From: Occallatibacter sp.
GTDB lineage: Bacteria > Acidobacteriota > Terriglobia > Terriglobales > Acidobacteriaceae
DNA: 64,000 nucleotides
Assembly (NCBI GenBank): GCA_031296305.1
Contig: JARLFZ010000006.1
Span: forward strand, 19,166-83,165
Direction: 5' to 3'
The notes under the pieces: generated by a model
Told to the model about the DNA's origin: nothing
Seen by the model: the letters and a program-made list of their open reading frames with translations, nothing else
The model's database searches: none
Translations under genes and position numbers: made by a program
Part shown: positions 48,437-60,050 of the stretch, piece by piece
Numbering within the stretch: position 1 is the stretch's first letter
Layout: the number at the start of each line of letters is the position of its first letter

Positions 48437-49606
48437 ATGGAACGAACCGCAAACTGCCTCGCCAAGCTGGAACGGATGAACAAGGCGCTGCGCCACGAAG
48501 AGCCGGACCGCGTGCCGATCAGCGACTTTTTCTGGGGCGGTTTTTTGAGCCGCTGGCGCAGCGAACTGGGTTTGGCGCCCGACACCGACATCTACCGCTA
48601 TTACGATCTCGACTGGCGTGTCGTGGCGCCCAATATGGACCCGCACATCCGGCCGTTCGACATCCTTCGCGACGACGAAACGGAAGTCACGGTCCATACC
48701 GGCTTCGGCGCAACCATCCGCAAAAAATTCGACCTGCCCATGCCGGCCTTTGTCGCCTTCGACACCGACACCATCGAAAAGATGGAGGCTTTCGAATTCG
48801 ACGACTCCTTTGACGAGCGCCGCTTCTTCCGCGTCGGCGATGACCAGATCAACTGCGTGGGCGATGGTTTCGAGCGCAACCTTGCGCCCTTTGTCGATCG
48901 CGTTGCCGCCGAGTACGCGGATTTCCCCGTCTATGGCGGCGCGTGCGAGGCTCACGAAATGATCTGGCGCATCGTGGGCACGGAAAACGTGATGATGTGG
49001 ATGGCCGAATACCCTGACGCCATCGCCCGCTTCGTCGCGCGGCTGCATGAATTTAATCTGGGCATTCTGCGCGCGCAGATCAAGGCCGCGCAGGGCCGCC
49101 TGTCGGGAATCATCATCTGGGGCGACGTGGCCTACAAAAAAGGCATGCTCTTCTCGCCCGTCTTCTGGCGTCAGCACTTCAAGCCCGGAGTCAAAGCCAT
49201 GATCGACGAGTGTCACAGCCACGGGCTGCCGGTCATTTATCACGGCTGCGGCAACGTCAGCCGCATCTTCGAGGATTTCATCGAGATCGGTGTCGATGCC
49301 TACAACCCGCTTGAGTACAAGGCCGGGCTCGATGCGGTCGATTTACGCCGTCGTCTGGGCCACCGGCTCGGTTTCTGCGGCAATATGGACGTGCAACTCT
49401 GGGCCGCGGGCACGAAAGAAGAACTGCGCGCCGCCGTGCTCACCAAATTGAACGCGGCCAAGGGCGGAGGGTTCATTTTTCAATCCGACCACTCGGTGCC
49501 CTCGAACGTCTCCGGCGAGAGCTACGACTACGTGGTGCGGCTAGTGCGCGAACACGGCGTCTACCCGCTGGAACTCGGCGAGTTCGATTTGCCCGACCTG
49601 GGCTGA
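48437..49606 (+). CDS. Uroporphyrinogen decarboxylase (URO-D)-like, methyltransferase-type protein
   Basis: MNKALRHEEPDRVPISDFFWGG; WGDVAYKKGMLFSPVFWRQHFKPG; VIYHGCGNVSRIFEDFIEIGVDAYNPLEYKAGLD with H-x-C. Confidence 0.85.
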   Translation: MERTANCLAKLERMNKALRHEEPDRVPISDFFWGGFLSRWRSELGLAPDTDIYRYYDLDWRVVAPNMDPHIRPFDILRDDETEVTVHTGFGATIRKKFDLPMPAFVAFDTDTIEKMEAFEFDDSFDERRFFRVGDDQINCVGDGFERNLAPFVDRVAAEYADFPVYGGACEAHEMIWRIVGTENVMMWMAEYPDAIARFVARLHEFNLGILRAQIKAAQGRLSGIIIWGDVAYKKGMLFSPVFWRQHFKPGVKAMIDECHSHGLPVIYHGCGNVSRIFEDFIEIGVDAYNPLEYKAGLDAVDLRRRLGHRLGFCGNMDVQLWAAGTKEELRAAVLTKLNAAKGGGFIFQSDHSVPSNVSGESYDYVVRLVREHGVYPLELGEFDLPDLG

Positions 49607-49626
49607 AGATTCTTCCGGGAGGTTCC

Positions 49627-49950
49627 TTGAAACGTTATGGAATGGTGATCGGCCTCAAGCCCGAGGCCGAAGAAAAATATAAACAGCATCATGCCGCCGT
49701 CTGGCCGGCGGTGCTTGAGATGATCCACGCCTGCAATATCCGCAACTACTCCATCTACCTGCGCGACCACACGCTTTTCAGTTACTTCGAATATCAAGGT
49801 ACAGATTTTGCCGCCGCCATGGCGCGCATGGCCGCAGACAAAACCACGCAGGAGTGGTGGGCCCTGATGATGCCCATGCAAGATCCTTTGCCCGATCGCG
49901 GCGAAGGCGAATGGTGGGCTGTGATGGAGGAAGTCTTTCACCTCGATTAG
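49627..49950 (+). CDS. L-rhamnose mutarotase-family protein (RhaM / type 2 L-fucose mutarotase-like)
   Basis: MKRYGMVIGLKPEAEEKYKQHHAAVWPAVLEMIHACNIRNYSIYLRDHTLFSYFEYQG...WWALMMPMQDPLP. RBS GGGAGG. Confidence 0.9.
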   Translation: MKRYGMVIGLKPEAEEKYKQHHAAVWPAVLEMIHACNIRNYSIYLRDHTLFSYFEYQGTDFAAAMARMAADKTTQEWWALMMPMQDPLPDRGEGEWWAVMEEVFHLD

Positions 49951-49966
49951 CCGCGTGCGCCCCGCA

Positions 49967-51094
49967 TTACTTCGCCCCGCATTCCTCCGGCCAGTTCACG
50001 GGATTGCATCGCGCCACCGCATTGCCGGGCAGAGCCACAAAGTAGTTGCCCTCCCAGCGCGCCGGCTCGCTCGCCGGATAATCCGTGCTCAAAATCTGCG
50101 CCCCGCTCGCGATCATCGCGTCGCGCCGTCGCGTGTCGTTCATGCGCGCTTCATGCGTGCTTTCATCCGTGCGCGCGCGCACCAGATAACCTTCCCGCAC
50201 CAGCTTTTCAATCTTGCTCGCGGGCCCCTCGTTCAATTCAGTGAAAGCGGCGTCGGGCTCGCCGGGCACGGCATTGGTAAACAGCACGCGTCCGCGTAGC
50301 GACGGATGCCCTTGCGCGTACACCGGTCCCACGTGCCGCTGATCCATCAGGAAAATCACCTTGCCACGCGCGCTCTTCAGTGTGGGCCATTTGCCTGTCA
50401 GCACCGCTTCGTTCAGTGTGTCGCAAGTTCCGCGCACGTCGTCCGGCGTAATCAACTCCTCTGGCGGAAACACTGAACGGATCTCAGCGTCCAACTCGTC
50501 GAAGGTTTTCACCGTGAACGCCTCTGCTTCCGTAAGGTGCATCGGGCCGTGCGTCGATTCCTGCTTGGTTTCCACCAGAATAAAGATCGGAATGTGGCCC
50601 GGATGCGAGTGCGACCACGTTCGCACCTCCTCAAGGCAAGCTTTAAAAGGCTGGCACACACTGCGAAAGTCGAGATCCTGCACGTGCATCACCTTGAAGC
50701 CGGGCCGCATCATCAACCCTTCAGGGTCGAACGGCGGATCGGGCGGAAGATGCGCCGCGGCCACCATCTCGAGCCCCGCGGGATGCGCGTAACGGCCCCC
50801 CAGGCTGTCGGCAAAAATATCGAGCTCGATCTGCCGCACGCCGCTGTCGAGCTGCTGCATCAGCGGTTCGTGCTTGTAGTCCAGGCCTTCCCAGGCTGAA
50901 AGAGCTCTGATCTTCCAAAGACGGCTTTCGCTGGGCGCAATGCCCGCGTGATAGCTATTGTGCGTTCCAATCAACTGAATCTGGTTTAACTTCAGAGCCC
51001 CGTCGCGGTCCAGTTCCTGGCACTCCATGGCCACCGTTCCCCCTAGCGCAACGCCCACAATCAGCAATGCCATCCCGGCGTTCGTCAAGAACAT
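49967..51094 (-). CDS. Exported PI-PLC-like phosphodiesterase (Ca2+-dependent PLC superfamily)
   Basis: LNQIQLIGTHNSYHAG; GVRQIELDIFADSLGGRYAHP; HIPIFILVETKQES; signal peptide. Confidence 0.82.
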   Translation of the reverse strand: MFLTNAGMALLIVGVALGGTVAMECQELDRDGALKLNQIQLIGTHNSYHAGIAPSESRLWKIRALSAWEGLDYKHEPLMQQLDSGVRQIELDIFADSLGGRYAHPAGLEMVAAAHLPPDPPFDPEGLMMRPGFKVMHVQDLDFRSVCQPFKACLEEVRTWSHSHPGHIPIFILVETKQESTHGPMHLTEAEAFTVKTFDELDAEIRSVFPPEELITPDDVRGTCDTLNEAVLTGKWPTLKSARGKVIFLMDQRHVGPVYAQGHPSLRGRVLFTNAVPGEPDAAFTELNEGPASKIEKLVREGYLVRARTDESTHEARMNDTRRRDAMIASGAQILSTDYPASEPARWEGNYFVALPGNAVARCNPVNWPEECGAK

Positions 51095-51225
51095 TTCTTT
51101 TCCTTTTCACTCTGCATCTCGAAACGTGCCTGGACCAGCCTACAGTATCGCGCGCCCTTTTGGTCGGTGCGAGAAACCGCGCCGTCCGAGCGCAACGCAG
51201 TCTGCCTCTGCGAAAATAGAATCTC

Positions 51226-53259
<2,034 letters not shown>

Positions 53260-53299
53260 AGCCTGGCACTTCGCCGCTAATTCTCGTTACTATCGAGCC

Positions 53300-53869
53300 A
53301 TGACAGAGAAGAAGAAAACTCGTTGCAAATGGGCAGAGAACGACCCACTTATGCGGGACTACCACGACACGGAGTGGGGTGTGCCCGTGCACGACAGCCG
53401 CGCTCTCTGGGAGTTGCTCATGCTGGAAGGATTTCAGGCTGGTCTGGCCTGGATCATCGTGCTGCGCAAACGCGACGAATTCCGCAAAGTCTTCAAGGGT
53501 TTCGACCCGTCCAAGGTCGCCCGCTTCGGCGAAGCCGACATCGAGCGTCTGCTGCAAAATCCCGGCATCATCCGCTCGCGCGCCAAAATTGTAGCGACGA
53601 TCCAGGCCGCCCGCATATACCTCGAGATGCAGAAATCAGGCGAAGACTTCGCCTCGTTCCTCTGGGGCATCGTGGGCGGCAAGCCCATCCGGAACGAAGG
53701 CCCCATCCCTGCGCAAACGCCCCTCGCGGTGGAAATGTCGAAGCAGCTCAAAAAGCGCGGTTTCAAATTTGTCGGCCCCGTAATCGTCTACGCATTTATG
53801 CAGGCCGCCGGCATGGTAAACGATCACAGTCCCACTTGCTTCCGCCGCAACGCCGCTGGCCGCAAGTAA
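53300..53869 (+). CDS. tag: DNA-3-methyladenine glycosylase I
   Basis: CKWAENDPLMRDYHDTEWGVPVHDSRALWELLMLEGFQAGLAWIIVLRKR; C-terminal AAGMVNDHSPTC. Confidence 0.95.
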   Translation: MTEKKKTRCKWAENDPLMRDYHDTEWGVPVHDSRALWELLMLEGFQAGLAWIIVLRKRDEFRKVFKGFDPSKVARFGEADIERLLQNPGIIRSRAKIVATIQAARIYLEMQKSGEDFASFLWGIVGGKPIRNEGPIPAQTPLAVEMSKQLKKRGFKFVGPVIVYAFMQAAGMVNDHSPTCFRRNAAGRK

Positions 53870-53878
53870 ACTCGTTCG

Positions 53879-55060
53879 CTACTTCGTCTTGTATCCGCTC
53901 CACACCCACTCCAGCGCTTCCGGCAGTGTCTGCTGCCGCACGCCCCGGTCCACGTGGACCGCATTGCGCGCAAACACAAATTGATACGGATAATGTTTTG
54001 CCGCCAACACCTGCGCCATGCGCTCGTTGGCCAGCACCCAGTCGTGCATCTCATCGCGCATCGTGTTGGGGTTCAGCAGATCGCGATCGCCCACTTCCAT
54101 CCAGATGCGCAGCGGCTTGCGAGCGCTATGTGGAATAAGCTGCTCATGAAATCCCCACGCGCCGTGTGGCGTCGCTGGGTTCCACGGCCACTGCTGATTC
54201 ACGTACGTGCCGGAGTAAGTCAACACGCGGTGATACCACTCCGGGTGGTACCACGCCATCTCCAGCGCGCAGGAGCCGCCGGAACTCGCGCCCATCGTTG
54301 CTCGACCGTTCGGATCGTGCGTCAACTTCACATGCGCGTGGCTCTCCGCCGCGGGCAGCACTTCGTACTCCACAAATTCGGCGTACTTGCCCGACATCGT
54401 GTCGTACTCCAATCCCCGTTCGCTGCCCTGCGCGTCACCGCCGCCGTTGCCGATCGAGACGGCCACCATCGGCGGCAGTTTGTGTTCGGCAATCAATGCG
54501 TCCAGCGCGGCGAACAGCAGGCGATCGGGCCCATCCGCGCCCACAATAAACGGCATCTCCGTTCCCGGCACGTAGCCCTTCGGCACGTACACGGCCACCT
54601 TGCGCACATACGGCGCGGGATGCGTCTCCACGCCCGCCAGGTGCGCCGGATTCGCCGCATCTGGCATAGGCAGCGAGTCCGGATTCCGCGCGATGCCCGG
54701 AAAATATTTGCTGTCCTCCGAGTTCATGGTGAACTCAACGACGGTCCCATCCAAAGGGCGATTGGGATCGGCCAGTTCCGGCGCCGGAGAGTGCGTCGGC
54801 CCCAGGATGAAGTTGCCGTTCTGCTTCGCATTGGGAATCGCGCCGTCAGGCAACTCCGCCGCTGCCACGTAGCCTGCCGTATGCGGATCGCGTGCTGGCG
54901 GAAGCGGCCGCGCAGGACGCGCGGTTGCCGTCGACGGTGCGGATTGCGCCGCAGTCTGTCCTGAGCTGGCTTGGCCTCCCAAAACCGGAGCCACGGCAAC
55001 GAAGCAGGCGAAAACAGCGCATGCGAAAACAAAGGGGAAGATTCGGCCGGAGATTTTCAT
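53879..55060 (-). CDS. Secreted enterochelin-esterase-like hydrolase
   Basis: Signal peptide; VAVYVPKGYVPGTEMPFIVGADG; ATMGASSGGSCALEMAWYHPEWYHRVLTYSG nucleophile elbow. Confidence 0.87.
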   Translation of the reverse strand: MKISGRIFPFVFACAVFACFVAVAPVLGGQASSGQTAAQSAPSTATARPARPLPPARDPHTAGYVAAAELPDGAIPNAKQNGNFILGPTHSPAPELADPNRPLDGTVVEFTMNSEDSKYFPGIARNPDSLPMPDAANPAHLAGVETHPAPYVRKVAVYVPKGYVPGTEMPFIVGADGPDRLLFAALDALIAEHKLPPMVAVSIGNGGGDAQGSERGLEYDTMSGKYAEFVEYEVLPAAESHAHVKLTHDPNGRATMGASSGGSCALEMAWYHPEWYHRVLTYSGTYVNQQWPWNPATPHGAWGFHEQLIPHSARKPLRIWMEVGDRDLLNPNTMRDEMHDWVLANERMAQVLAAKHYPYQFVFARNAVHVDRGVRQQTLPEALEWVWSGYKTK

Positions 55061-55133
55061 TCCGCCATTATCCGTGACGGGCCCAACCTTGCGAAAGCCC
55101 GATGCTCCCTTACGTGCCCCTCATTTTGCTCAG

Positions 55134-55201
55134 GCATAATCAAATTAAGATGGCTCTTTTGTGGAATCCCGAGAGCTGGTCCCAGCGGCTGGCGGAGCTG
55201 G
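55134..55201. repeat. Direct repeat copy 1 of the ppc 5' end (leader + first codons), second copy at 55875-55942
   Basis: 68 bp aligned with 3 mismatches; encodes MALLWNPESWSQRLAEL in both copies. Confidence 0.85.
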
Positions 55202-55379
55202 CCGAGGAGCCGCGTGTAACTGAATGCGCGCAGCGTGGACCGGGATGGCGTAGGCGGACGGGGAGGCTGCGGAACTCTGAAATGCACACTACTGAAGTTT
55301 CGTTGCCGCCAGCCGCATTGGGCCGCCATCCTCAGGATCGAGCGTCACTGTGCCTGAACAATCTCGCAGAGGAGGAAGC

Positions 55380-55820
55380 ATGAAGTCATTCACACGAGGT
55401 CTACTCGCATTTGTATTGTTCACGCTCACCCTGCCCAGCATGTGTCACGCTCAGGTTACCAACCTTGCCGGCAAGTGGAAGATCACGTGGCTGGCCAGCG
55501 GCAAGTCTGTCGGTACACCGAACACCTTGAATCTGACTGAAAGCGCCGGCGCCGGCAAGATGACCACTCTCAGCGGGACCTTTATTACCGACAACGGTGA
55601 AAAGTGTACTGTCAGCGGGCACAAATCCAATGACACCGACAGGCAGCTCGACATGAACGTCAGCTGTGCAACGTGGAGCATCTCGATTGCCGGGACTGTT
55701 GCAGCGGATGGCCAGCAGATCAACGGGGTCTACACGGTCCACTACCCTAACGGACCCAGCCTCGGCGACTACGTAATGGATAAGATCGTCTGCATGTTGC
55801 CGGAAGGCTGCGGAAACTGA
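55380..55820 (+). CDS. Small secreted protein of unknown function
   Basis: Signal peptide MKSFTRGLLAFVLFTLTLPSMCHA; GAGGAGG RBS; beta-rich mature region. Confidence 0.7.
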   Translation: MKSFTRGLLAFVLFTLTLPSMCHAQVTNLAGKWKITWLASGKSVGTPNTLNLTESAGAGKMTTLSGTFITDNGEKCTVSGHKSNDTDRQLDMNVSCATWSISIAGTVAADGQQINGVYTVHYPNGPSLGDYVMDKIVCMLPEGCGN

Positions 55821-55874
55821 CCGGCGTTGCATTTCAAAAGCTGATGGGCGGCGCGATCCCTCAGCATTCCTCGT

Positions 55875-55942
55875 GCATAATCAAATTAAGATGGCTCTAT
55901 TGTGGAATCCCGAGAGCTGGTCCCAGCGGCTGGCCGAACTGG
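55875..55942. repeat. Direct repeat copy 2 (genuine ppc start)
   Basis: See 55134-55201. Confidence 0.85.
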
Positions 55943-58761
55943 AAGCGCAATCCGGCGACTTGAAGGAGGCGCCGCTGCGCCGCGATGTGCGCTCGTTGGG
56001 CACATTGTTGGGCGCAGTGCTGCGCGAACAGGCCGGCGACGAAGCATTCGCGCAGGTGGAGGCGCTGCGCCAGGGCACCATCAGCCGCCGCGATGCCGAG
56101 GCCGGCGGCCGCGCCGAAGAGGCCGCGCGTCTTGCTGCCGCCGCGCTTGAACAGGTGCACGCGCTGCCCGTTGAGCGCGCCGTCCTGCTCACCAGGGCCT
56201 TCGCCTTCTACTTCGAGCTCATCAATCTGGCTGAGACCAATCACCGCAAGCGCCGCCGCATCGCCCTGCGCCTGAGCGGACAGGCCGGCCGCCAGAGAGG
56301 CTCGCTCGAAGGCACGTTCTGCGAGATGCGCCGCGTGGGAATCATTGCCGAAGAGGCCCTGAACTGGCTGCGCCGCGTGCTCATCGTCCCGGTCTTCACG
56401 GCTCACCCCACTGAAGCCGCGCGCCGTACCGTCATGTTCAAGCGCCGCCGCATCGGCGAATTTCTCGAGGCGCTCGATCGCATTCCCCTCCCCGAGCAGG
56501 ACATGGCGCGGCTCGAGGAACTCGTGCTTGCCGAAATCACCGGCCTGTGGCAGACCGACGAGGTGCGTTCGCGACGGCCCACTGTCTACGACGAAATCAA
56601 GATGGGCCTCGACTACTACGACGTCTCCATCTTCGAAACTCTGCCCGAACTCTACCGCGAAATCTCCGCAGCCCTTCATGCGTCTTACGGCCTCGAGATC
56701 GAGCCGCTTGAATTGCCGCTAGTGCTGCGCTTTGGCTCGTGGATCGGAGGCGACCGCGACGGTAATCCCTTCGTGACGCCCGAGGTCACGCGCGCCGCGC
56801 TGCAACTGGCCCGCGGCCATCTGCTGCTCTACTACCAGCGTCAGCTCGACATGATCATCGACCTGCTCACCTCGAGCGCGCAGCAGCGGCCCGTGAGCGA
56901 TGCGCTGCTCGCGCGTTTGAACGCTTATGTGGCGCAGGTGCACACGCCCGAAGCCCAGGTTTTCGGTTCGCAATACGAATTTGAGTATTATCGCCGCTTC
57001 GTCATCTGCCTCAAGGCGCGCGTCGCGCGCACGCTGGAGGAGGCGGGCGAGGCGCATGCGGCTGCTGTGTTGCCCGTGACGCCCTACACGCTGGCGCGCA
57101 GCCACGACAAGCTCACGCAGGCCCTGCCTGCCTACTGCTCGGTGCAGGATTTTGTCGACGATCTGGAGACGCTGCGCGCCTCGCTGGCCGCAAACGACGG
57201 CATCCGCATTGCCCGCACCCTCATCGATCCGCTCATCCTGCAAGTGCGCACCTTCGGCCTGCATCTACACATGCTCGACATCCGCCAGCATGCGCGCATT
57301 CACGCCGCCGCATTGCAGGAGGCGATCAACGACACCATTGCGCCGTCGCTGGCCGGCGGCCTCTCCGCGCAGACGGCGAGCGTGCTTGAAACCTTTCGCG
57401 TAGTCGCCGAAGTCAAGCAGGGTTGTTCGCCTGAGGCTGTTCGCCAATACGTGATCAGCGGTGCATCGTCGGTAGAAGATGTGCTGGCCGTGATCCGCCT
57501 GGCGCGGCTCGGCGGCGTCACGGTGGAGGGCGCGGGCGAAGGCGCCGGCAGGGATCCCGGGCTGATGCCGGTGCCGCTGTTTGAATCTATCGAAGACTTG
57601 CGCAACGCACCCGCCGTCTGCCGCGAGCTCTGGAGCCGCGCTGACTACCGCAAACTCGTCGCCAGTTGGGGCGACTGGCAGGAGATCATGCTCGGCTACT
57701 CCGACTCGAACAAGGATGGCGGCATGCTCACCTCCACGTGGGAGATCTTCCGCGCGCATCGCGATCTGCATGTGGCCGCGCGCGAATCCGGCATCAAGCT
57801 GCGCATCTTCCACGGCCGCGGCGGCACGGTGGGCCGCGGTGGCGGGCCCACGCATCGCGCCATCTTCGCTCAACCCTTCGACTCGTTCGACGGCCAGTTG
57901 CGCATCACCGAGCAGGGCGAGGTGCTCAATTTCAAATACGCTGACGAGGTGCTGGCCGAGCGCAATCTCGAACTCATGATCGCAGCGTCATTAGACGCTT
58001 TAGCCCGCCCCAACGCGCGCGACCCCCAAGGCCATTTCACGGGCATCCTCAAGCCGGAGTGGGAGACCGCGCTCGACACGCTCTCCAATCTCGCGCACGG
58101 CTTTTATCAGAAGCACATTCTTGAAGACCCCGGCGTCATCACCTATTTCGAGCAGTCCACGCCGGTAGGGGAGCTCGAAAACGCCAAGATCGGCTCGCGC
58201 CCCGCGCGCCGCAGCGACTCGCCCCGGCTCTCCGATCTGCGCGCCATCCCGTGGGTCTTCGGCTGGACGCAGTCGCGGCTGCTGGTGCCCGCGTGGTTCG
58301 GAGTGGGTTACGCCATCGAGCAGTTCCTCGCCCCATCCGGCGCGCCCTCCGAAATAAATCTCGGCCTGCTGCAAACCATGGCCAAAGAGTTTCCGCTCTT
58401 CATCGATCTGCTGCGCAACGTGGAAATGGCGCTGGGCAAAGCCGACCTGGGCACCGCGCGGCTCTACTCCACGCTGGTCAAGGATGCGAAGCTGCGCGAA
58501 CGCATCTTCGATATGTTCGAGGCTGAGTTCCATCGCAGCGTGCGCGGCCTGTTAGCCGTTCTGCGCCAAACTGAACTGCTCCAGACCAACCAGGTTCTCG
58601 CCCACTCCATCAAACTGCGCAATCCTTACGTCGACCCCATGCATTTAATCCAGGTGGACATGCTGCGCCGCAAGCGCGCCGGCGAAGACACGCCCGACGT
58701 CAACCGCGTCATCGCTGCCACCATCAACGGAATTTCGGCGGGGCTGCGCAATACTGGCTGA
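55891..58761 (+). CDS. ppc: Phosphoenolpyruvate carboxylase
   Basis: VFTAHPTEAARRTVM; GSWIGGDRDGNPFVTPEVT; GYSDSNKDGGMLTSTWEIF; FHGRGGTVGRGGGPTHRAI. Confidence 0.97.
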   Translation: MALLWNPESWSQRLAELEAQSGDLKEAPLRRDVRSLGTLLGAVLREQAGDEAFAQVEALRQGTISRRDAEAGGRAEEAARLAAAALEQVHALPVERAVLLTRAFAFYFELINLAETNHRKRRRIALRLSGQAGRQRGSLEGTFCEMRRVGIIAEEALNWLRRVLIVPVFTAHPTEAARRTVMFKRRRIGEFLEALDRIPLPEQDMARLEELVLAEITGLWQTDEVRSRRPTVYDEIKMGLDYYDVSIFETLPELYREISAALHASYGLEIEPLELPLVLRFGSWIGGDRDGNPFVTPEVTRAALQLARGHLLLYYQRQLDMIIDLLTSSAQQRPVSDALLARLNAYVAQVHTPEAQVFGSQYEFEYYRRFVICLKARVARTLEEAGEAHAAAVLPVTPYTLARSHDKLTQALPAYCSVQDFVDDLETLRASLAANDGIRIARTLIDPLILQVRTFGLHLHMLDIRQHARIHAAALQEAINDTIAPSLAGGLSAQTASVLETFRVVAEVKQGCSPEAVRQYVISGASSVEDVLAVIRLARLGGVTVEGAGEGAGRDPGLMPVPLFESIEDLRNAPAVCRELWSRADYRKLVASWGDWQEIMLGYSDSNKDGGMLTSTWEIFRAHRDLHVAARESGIKLRIFHGRGGTVGRGGGPTHRAIFAQPFDSFDGQLRITEQGEVLNFKYADEVLAERNLELMIAASLDALARPNARDPQGHFTGILKPEWETALDTLSNLAHGFYQKHILEDPGVITYFEQSTPVGELENAKIGSRPARRSDSPRLSDLRAIPWVFGWTQSRLLVPAWFGVGYAIEQFLAPSGAPSEINLGLLQTMAKEFPLFIDLLRNVEMALGKADLGTARLYSTLVKDAKLRERIFDMFEAEFHRSVRGLLAVLRQTELLQTNQVLAHSIKLRNPYVDPMHLIQVDMLRRKRAGEDTPDVNRVIAATINGISAGLRNTG

Positions 58762-58851
58762 GCACGCTGTTTGATTCGACGGGCGCCCGCCCGCGCTTTG
58801 CGGATTGAATTTCATCGCCAAGCAATGTTCCGGCGCGGTACGATTGCGTTC

Positions 58852-59364
58852 ATGTGCGAAAAATTTGTTCGTTCCGCAAGAGCCGTTCTCCCACTTCTTC
58901 TCGCGTCGGCAGGGATCCTTTCCCCGGCGTCCGCCCAGCAGCCGAGCGCCAAATCCGCGCCGCCGGATGCGACCGTCCCCGGCTTCACTGTCACCGTCAC
59001 CTATTCGCAAAAGGCGATGGACAAGCTGATGGCGGGCAAAGAGACGGTCATCGTCGTTGGCTATCTATATGGGTTTCCCAAGCAGGGCACGCCCAAGAAA
59101 CTCGTCGACGAAGTGGGCCAGGTCGACATGGGCGAAGTGAAAGACGAAATTGCACCGGGCGCGCCGGCCACGTTCGACCGCATCAAGCTGGACCCGGCGA
59201 TGACGAAATGGTTTGACACTCCGGGGCCGCAGGTACTGATCAATGTCTACTCCGGCCGCAAGTCCTCGCCGGACAACCTGCTCGATTGCGGAATCTACGA
59301 GGGCGCCCTCAAAGCGGTTCAAGGCCAAAGCATCCCAATCGCCTGTAAACTCATTGGCGAATAG
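58852..59364 (+). CDS. Secreted hypothetical protein
   Basis: MCEKFVRSARAVLPLLLASAGILSPASAQQ signal-like N-terminus; no recognised family. Confidence 0.55.
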   Translation: MCEKFVRSARAVLPLLLASAGILSPASAQQPSAKSAPPDATVPGFTVTVTYSQKAMDKLMAGKETVIVVGYLYGFPKQGTPKKLVDEVGQVDMGEVKDEIAPGAPATFDRIKLDPAMTKWFDTPGPQVLINVYSGRKSSPDNLLDCGIYEGALKAVQGQSIPIACKLIGE

Positions 59365-59378
59365 ACGCTTCTAACCCC

Positions 59379-60050
59379 CTAGCCGAGCGCCGAAAGTCGC
59401 CGCGAGACCTTGGCGAGCACGAGAATCTTCCGCACCGCACGCGCCTCCGTGACTAGGACTTGCCGATCTTCATTGGGTAATTCAACCAGGTCCCCGCCTT
59501 CAAAATAGGTCAGAGTCTTTAGAGATTCGCTGGGCTGGAAATTTGCGGCGTAGAGGGCACACGCAGCTTCCAAACCGTCTTCGAGACGAATACCCGCACG
59601 AAGGATGGCGGTAATATCCAGATAGTCTTTTGTTTCGATCCTCTGCTGAAGAACCTTCAACTTTGTTGCCAGCAGGTCAAGGAGCGATGCGACCTCTACC
59701 ACTCCGTCGGGTGTTACATCGGGAAACCCGGCGCGGCCTATGTCGATTCCGCCAAAAAAGGAAACCTTAACACTGCCGCCCGCTACTGGCACCAAGGCGC
59801 TGAGCGTTTCTGGCCGGTCTTGAATCAGCGTGGACTGACGAAGAAATGCAAATTTGCTTTGCAGTTTCTCCCGGTCAAGCGGCCTTTCCGTGAAAAAGTC
59901 GAAATCAACCGAGCTTCTGTGCCCGAGACGCAGCGCCACAGCTGTGCCGCCATAGAGAACGAAACCCAACTCCTGGCCCGCTTTTAACTGCGGCCAAAGC
60001 TCGCGCTGTGCTGTTGGAAGCACCTTCCAATGCGGCTCAAAGTCGCTCAC
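59379..60050 (-). CDS. Nucleotidyltransferase AbiEii/AbiGii toxin-like protein
   Basis: LGFVLYGGTAVALRLGHRSSVDFDFFTERPL; ATKLKVLQQRIETKDYLDITAILRAG. Confidence 0.85.
   Translation of the reverse strand: MSDFEPHWKVLPTAQRELWPQLKAGQELGFVLYGGTAVALRLGHRSSVDFDFFTERPLDREKLQSKFAFLRQSTLIQDRPETLSALVPVAGGSVKVSFFGGIDIGRAGFPDVTPDGVVEVASLLDLLATKLKVLQQRIETKDYLDITAILRAGIRLEDGLEAACALYAANFQPSESLKTLTYFEGGDLVELPNEDRQVLVTEARAVRKILVLAKVSRRLSALG

Noticed and set aside
53323-54138. 271-aa + strand ORF overlapping tag
   Set aside because: Out-of-frame overlap with the clear Tag protein; Arg/Pro-rich shadow.
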